From CAYRGQ01 sp964423925 (lineage in GTDB: Bacteria > Bacteroidota > Bacteroidia > Sphingobacteriales > Sphingobacteriaceae), in the NCBI GenBank assembly GCA_964423925.1, contig CAYRGQ010000005.1, positions 30,617-94,616 of the forward strand: a DNA stretch of 64,000 nt, given 5' to 3'. The translations under genes and the position numbers were made by a program. Positions 62,569 through 64,000 of the stretch are shown piece after piece (the first letter of the stretch is position 1; each line of letters opens with the position of its first letter). The notes beneath the pieces were generated by a model. It was not told the origin of the DNA. It saw only the letters and a list, made by a program, of their open reading frames with translations, and did no database searches.

Positions 62569-63513
62569 ATGCGATATAGCACCCTTATAGGCATTATTTT
62601 GCTCAGTGTGCCCTGGTTTTTCGCACTGGGACAGGAACAGACCGTTCAGATTGCACAGGGCAGCTCGGTGGTGTTGCGGGCAAATGCTACGTTCGCTTTG
62701 GCCTACCTATGGTTTCACGACGGGGAGCCTATCAATGGCCATCACGACGAGCAGCTGACAGTTGTCGAAGGGGGAACCTATACCGTCATGGCGCTCGGTT
62801 ATGATTGTGATTCGGACTTGTCGGAGCCCGTGCACGTCATCGTGGACGATAACCTGCCAGGCGTACAAGTAGACATGCGTATACGCAATGAACCCAGTCG
62901 ACCCAGCGCCTTGTTAGGCGAGGCCATCACGTACCAACTGCTTGTCCATAACGATGGCGAACATACGGCCACGGGTGTAACTACAACCGTTCGGCTCCCA
63001 CCCGAAGTAGAGTATAAGGAAATATCCGGTCACTATAAGGGGAACATGAGGTACAACCCCGCGACGCGCCACCTGGTGTGGGAGTACGGTACCATGGCAC
63101 CCGGCGAGGTGGCTTCGTTGAGTATCGTTGTTATGGCCGCTCGCAAGGGCTTAGCCGCCCAATGGTCGACCGTGACCAGCGTGGAGGAGGACATCAATGT
63201 GACGAACAACGAAGCCGTAGCGACCGTCGAAATCATCGCGCTTACCGTACCTAACGTGTTTACGCCCAATGGCGACGGCGTAAACGACAGGTTCGTTATC
63301 CCAAACATTGAGCGTTTCCCGCAACATCGGCTCATCATATTCAACCGATGGGGCAACGAAATATACGCTTCTACGGGCTACGAAAACGATTGGGATGGCG
63401 GTTTATTAGCCGAAGGTACATACTATTATGTCCTGGAAATTAAATTGGAGAGCGGACAATGGCAGACGCTCAAAGGCTTCGTTACCTTGATCCGTACCGC
63501 GCCCGGCGGCTAG
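62569..63513 (+). CDS. T9SS type B sorted surface protein with DUF11 domain
   Basis: From the ATG at 62569 the protein has 314 residues: a signal peptide (1-21, ALGQ), an Ig-like part (about 25-92), a DUF11 domain (about 98-222) and a C-terminal type B sorting domain (about 226-310) with the marker VPNVFTPNGDGVNDRF (227-242) and IIFNRWGNEIY. The T9SS therefore exports it across the outer membrane, where it is probably part of the cell-surface or gliding apparatus. The frame's GTG start upstream is rejected since it precedes a complete signal peptide. Confidence 0.9.
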   Translation: MRYSTLIGIILLSVPWFFALGQEQTVQIAQGSSVVLRANATFALAYLWFHDGEPINGHHDEQLTVVEGGTYTVMALGYDCDSDLSEPVHVIVDDNLPGVQVDMRIRNEPSRPSALLGEAITYQLLVHNDGEHTATGVTTTVRLPPEVEYKEISGHYKGNMRYNPATRHLVWEYGTMAPGEVASLSIVVMAARKGLAAQWSTVTSVEEDINVTNNEAVATVEIIALTVPNVFTPNGDGVNDRFVIPNIERFPQHRLIIFNRWGNEIYASTGYENDWDGGLLAEGTYYYVLEIKLESGQWQTLKGFVTLIRTAPGG

Positions 63514-63825
63514 TGATTAAGGCATCGCGCGCCCGGAACGTGGCGTTGCGTTTTACGCTCTGTGCCCATCGCAGATCTTTCCTGAGCAGTTTACCACATT
63601 CATTGGATACAAATACCACAATTTAGGTATTGTGCTGTCCTGTTCTTTCCCCGTCTTTTGAACAATACACGGGTAACAGGCCTTAATCGATTCAATGGTG
63701 GCATTTCGCATACTTCTCGTCGCTAGGGTATCGGTTGGTTGCCATGATCGATCGGGGTTTTGGTGAACTTTCTAAGGTTTATTTAAGCCTATCGCAAATA
63801 TTAATTAACAAACTACTAACACATT
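63514..63825. other. Gap before the collagen-like lipoprotein gene
   Basis: No gene seen. It contains overlapping short inverted repeats, AATACC/GGTATT (63612-63617 and 63626-63631) and CACAA/TTGTG (63617-63621 and 63630-63634), which could be a regulatory site of the downstream gene. No clean TAnnTTTG was found. Confidence 0.35.
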
Positions 63826-64000
63826 ATGAAACTATTTAATTGCATGCTCATTGCGGCAGGAATCGCCACAATGGGTTTATTGGGATGCGAAAAAGGGGAG
63901 GTCGGTCCACAGGGTCTACAAGGTGTTCAAGGCGAAAAGGGGGACAAAGGCGATAAAGGCGATAAAGGCGACAAGGGAGACAAGGGAGAAAAGGGAGACC
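63826..64000 (+). CDS. Collagen-like repeat lipoprotein, N-terminal part
   Basis: The window ends 58 codons in. The protein begins MKLFNCMLIAAGIATMGLLG with lipobox Cys21, and from residue 24 it is pure Gly-x-y: GEV, GPQ, GLQ, GVQ, GEK, five GDK, GEK. Such triplets form a collagen triple helix, here on a membrane-anchored lipoprotein. The C-terminal part and the number of repeats are outside the window. The gene follows the T9SS type B gene on the same strand. Confidence 0.88.
   Translation, partial: MKLFNCMLIAAGIATMGLLGCEKGEVGPQGLQGVQGEKGDKGDKGDKGDKGDKGEKGD
63895..64000 (+). repeat. Collagen-type nine-base repeat
   Basis: Gly-x-y triplets in tandem; the GGNGANAAR-type nonamer recurs seven times in the last 72 bases. 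Codon variants differ (GGCGATAAA, GGAGACAAG), so it is an old array, but such arrays can still vary in length between strains. Confidence 0.85.

Noticed and set aside
63895..64000. Nine-base tandem repeat as CRISPR or minisatellite outside a gene
   Set aside because: The repeats keep one reading frame with glycine in every third codon and follow a lipoprotein signal, so they are coding collagen triplets.
1..64000. tRNA, rRNA, CRISPR, insertion sequence or prophage genes
   Set aside because: I looked through the intergenic regions for cloverleaf-like sequences, direct-repeat arrays and transposase frames and found none.

Overview
The window reads as a chromosomal segment of a member of the Bacteroidota, most likely of the Sphingobacteriaceae (the genus cannot be fixed from sequence alone). 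The indications are a C-terminal type IX secretion (T9SS) type B sorting domain, a TonB receptor with an N-terminal carboxypeptidase-like domain, DUF4374 and DUF3276 proteins, an NAD-linked KorAB module, few Shine-Dalgarno sequences, and many promoters of the form TTG-N18-21-TAnnTTTG, the Bacteroidota sigma consensus. No rRNA, tRNA, CRISPR array, transposase or prophage gene was seen; most of the window is ordinary, densely packed core genome.

Layout. 1-9.1 kb: the 5' end of a secreted protein, a 0.57-kb gap with a repeated octamer, a small membrane protein, a CBS-domain protein, a membrane protein, an M28 peptidase with a SprT-like protein, a patatin, and two tandem M14-family carboxypeptidases, the first of which has lost its catalytic residues. 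9.1-17.9 kb: a hybrid histidine kinase, an envelope run (PASTA protein, MltG, thioesterase, BrkB/YihY protein), D-Ala-D-Ala ligase, an OmpA-type lipoprotein and a YpfJ-type metallopeptidase. 17.9-30.7 kb: a frameshifted dienelactone hydrolase, YchF, a MacB/FtsX-type permease, homoserine dehydrogenase, MetY behind a SAM-I riboswitch, a UbiD-family decarboxylase, a CPA2 antiporter and glutamate dehydrogenase. 31.5-38 kb: a GltD-like flavoprotein with KorA and KorB, a second Cys/Met-metabolism PLP enzyme and a thioredoxin-like protein.

38-53.6 kb: a four-gene unit (LiaF-like protein, LytS-type kinase, LytTR regulator, serine hydrolase), a DUF3276 protein, another serine hydrolase, and a roughly 9-kb minus-strand siderophore/iron uptake operon: TonB receptor, DUF4374 lipoprotein, Fes-like esterase, YncE-like beta-propeller, periplasmic binding protein, FecCD permease, FecE ATPase and perhaps a 57-residue basic protein. 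53.7-59.3 kb: ribosomal protein S1, catalase, a half-length DUF1456 protein and a FAD oxidoreductase. 59.5-64 kb: a plus-strand surface locus of three consecutive secreted proteins, the third carrying the T9SS type B domain, followed by a collagen-like lipoprotein cut by the window end.

The least explained items are the right-end surface locus, the short ORF between the SAM riboswitch and metY whose Shine-Dalgarno may pair with the riboswitch 5' flank, the active/inactive M14 pair, and the iron operon with two lipoprotein or propeller accessory genes of unclear role.
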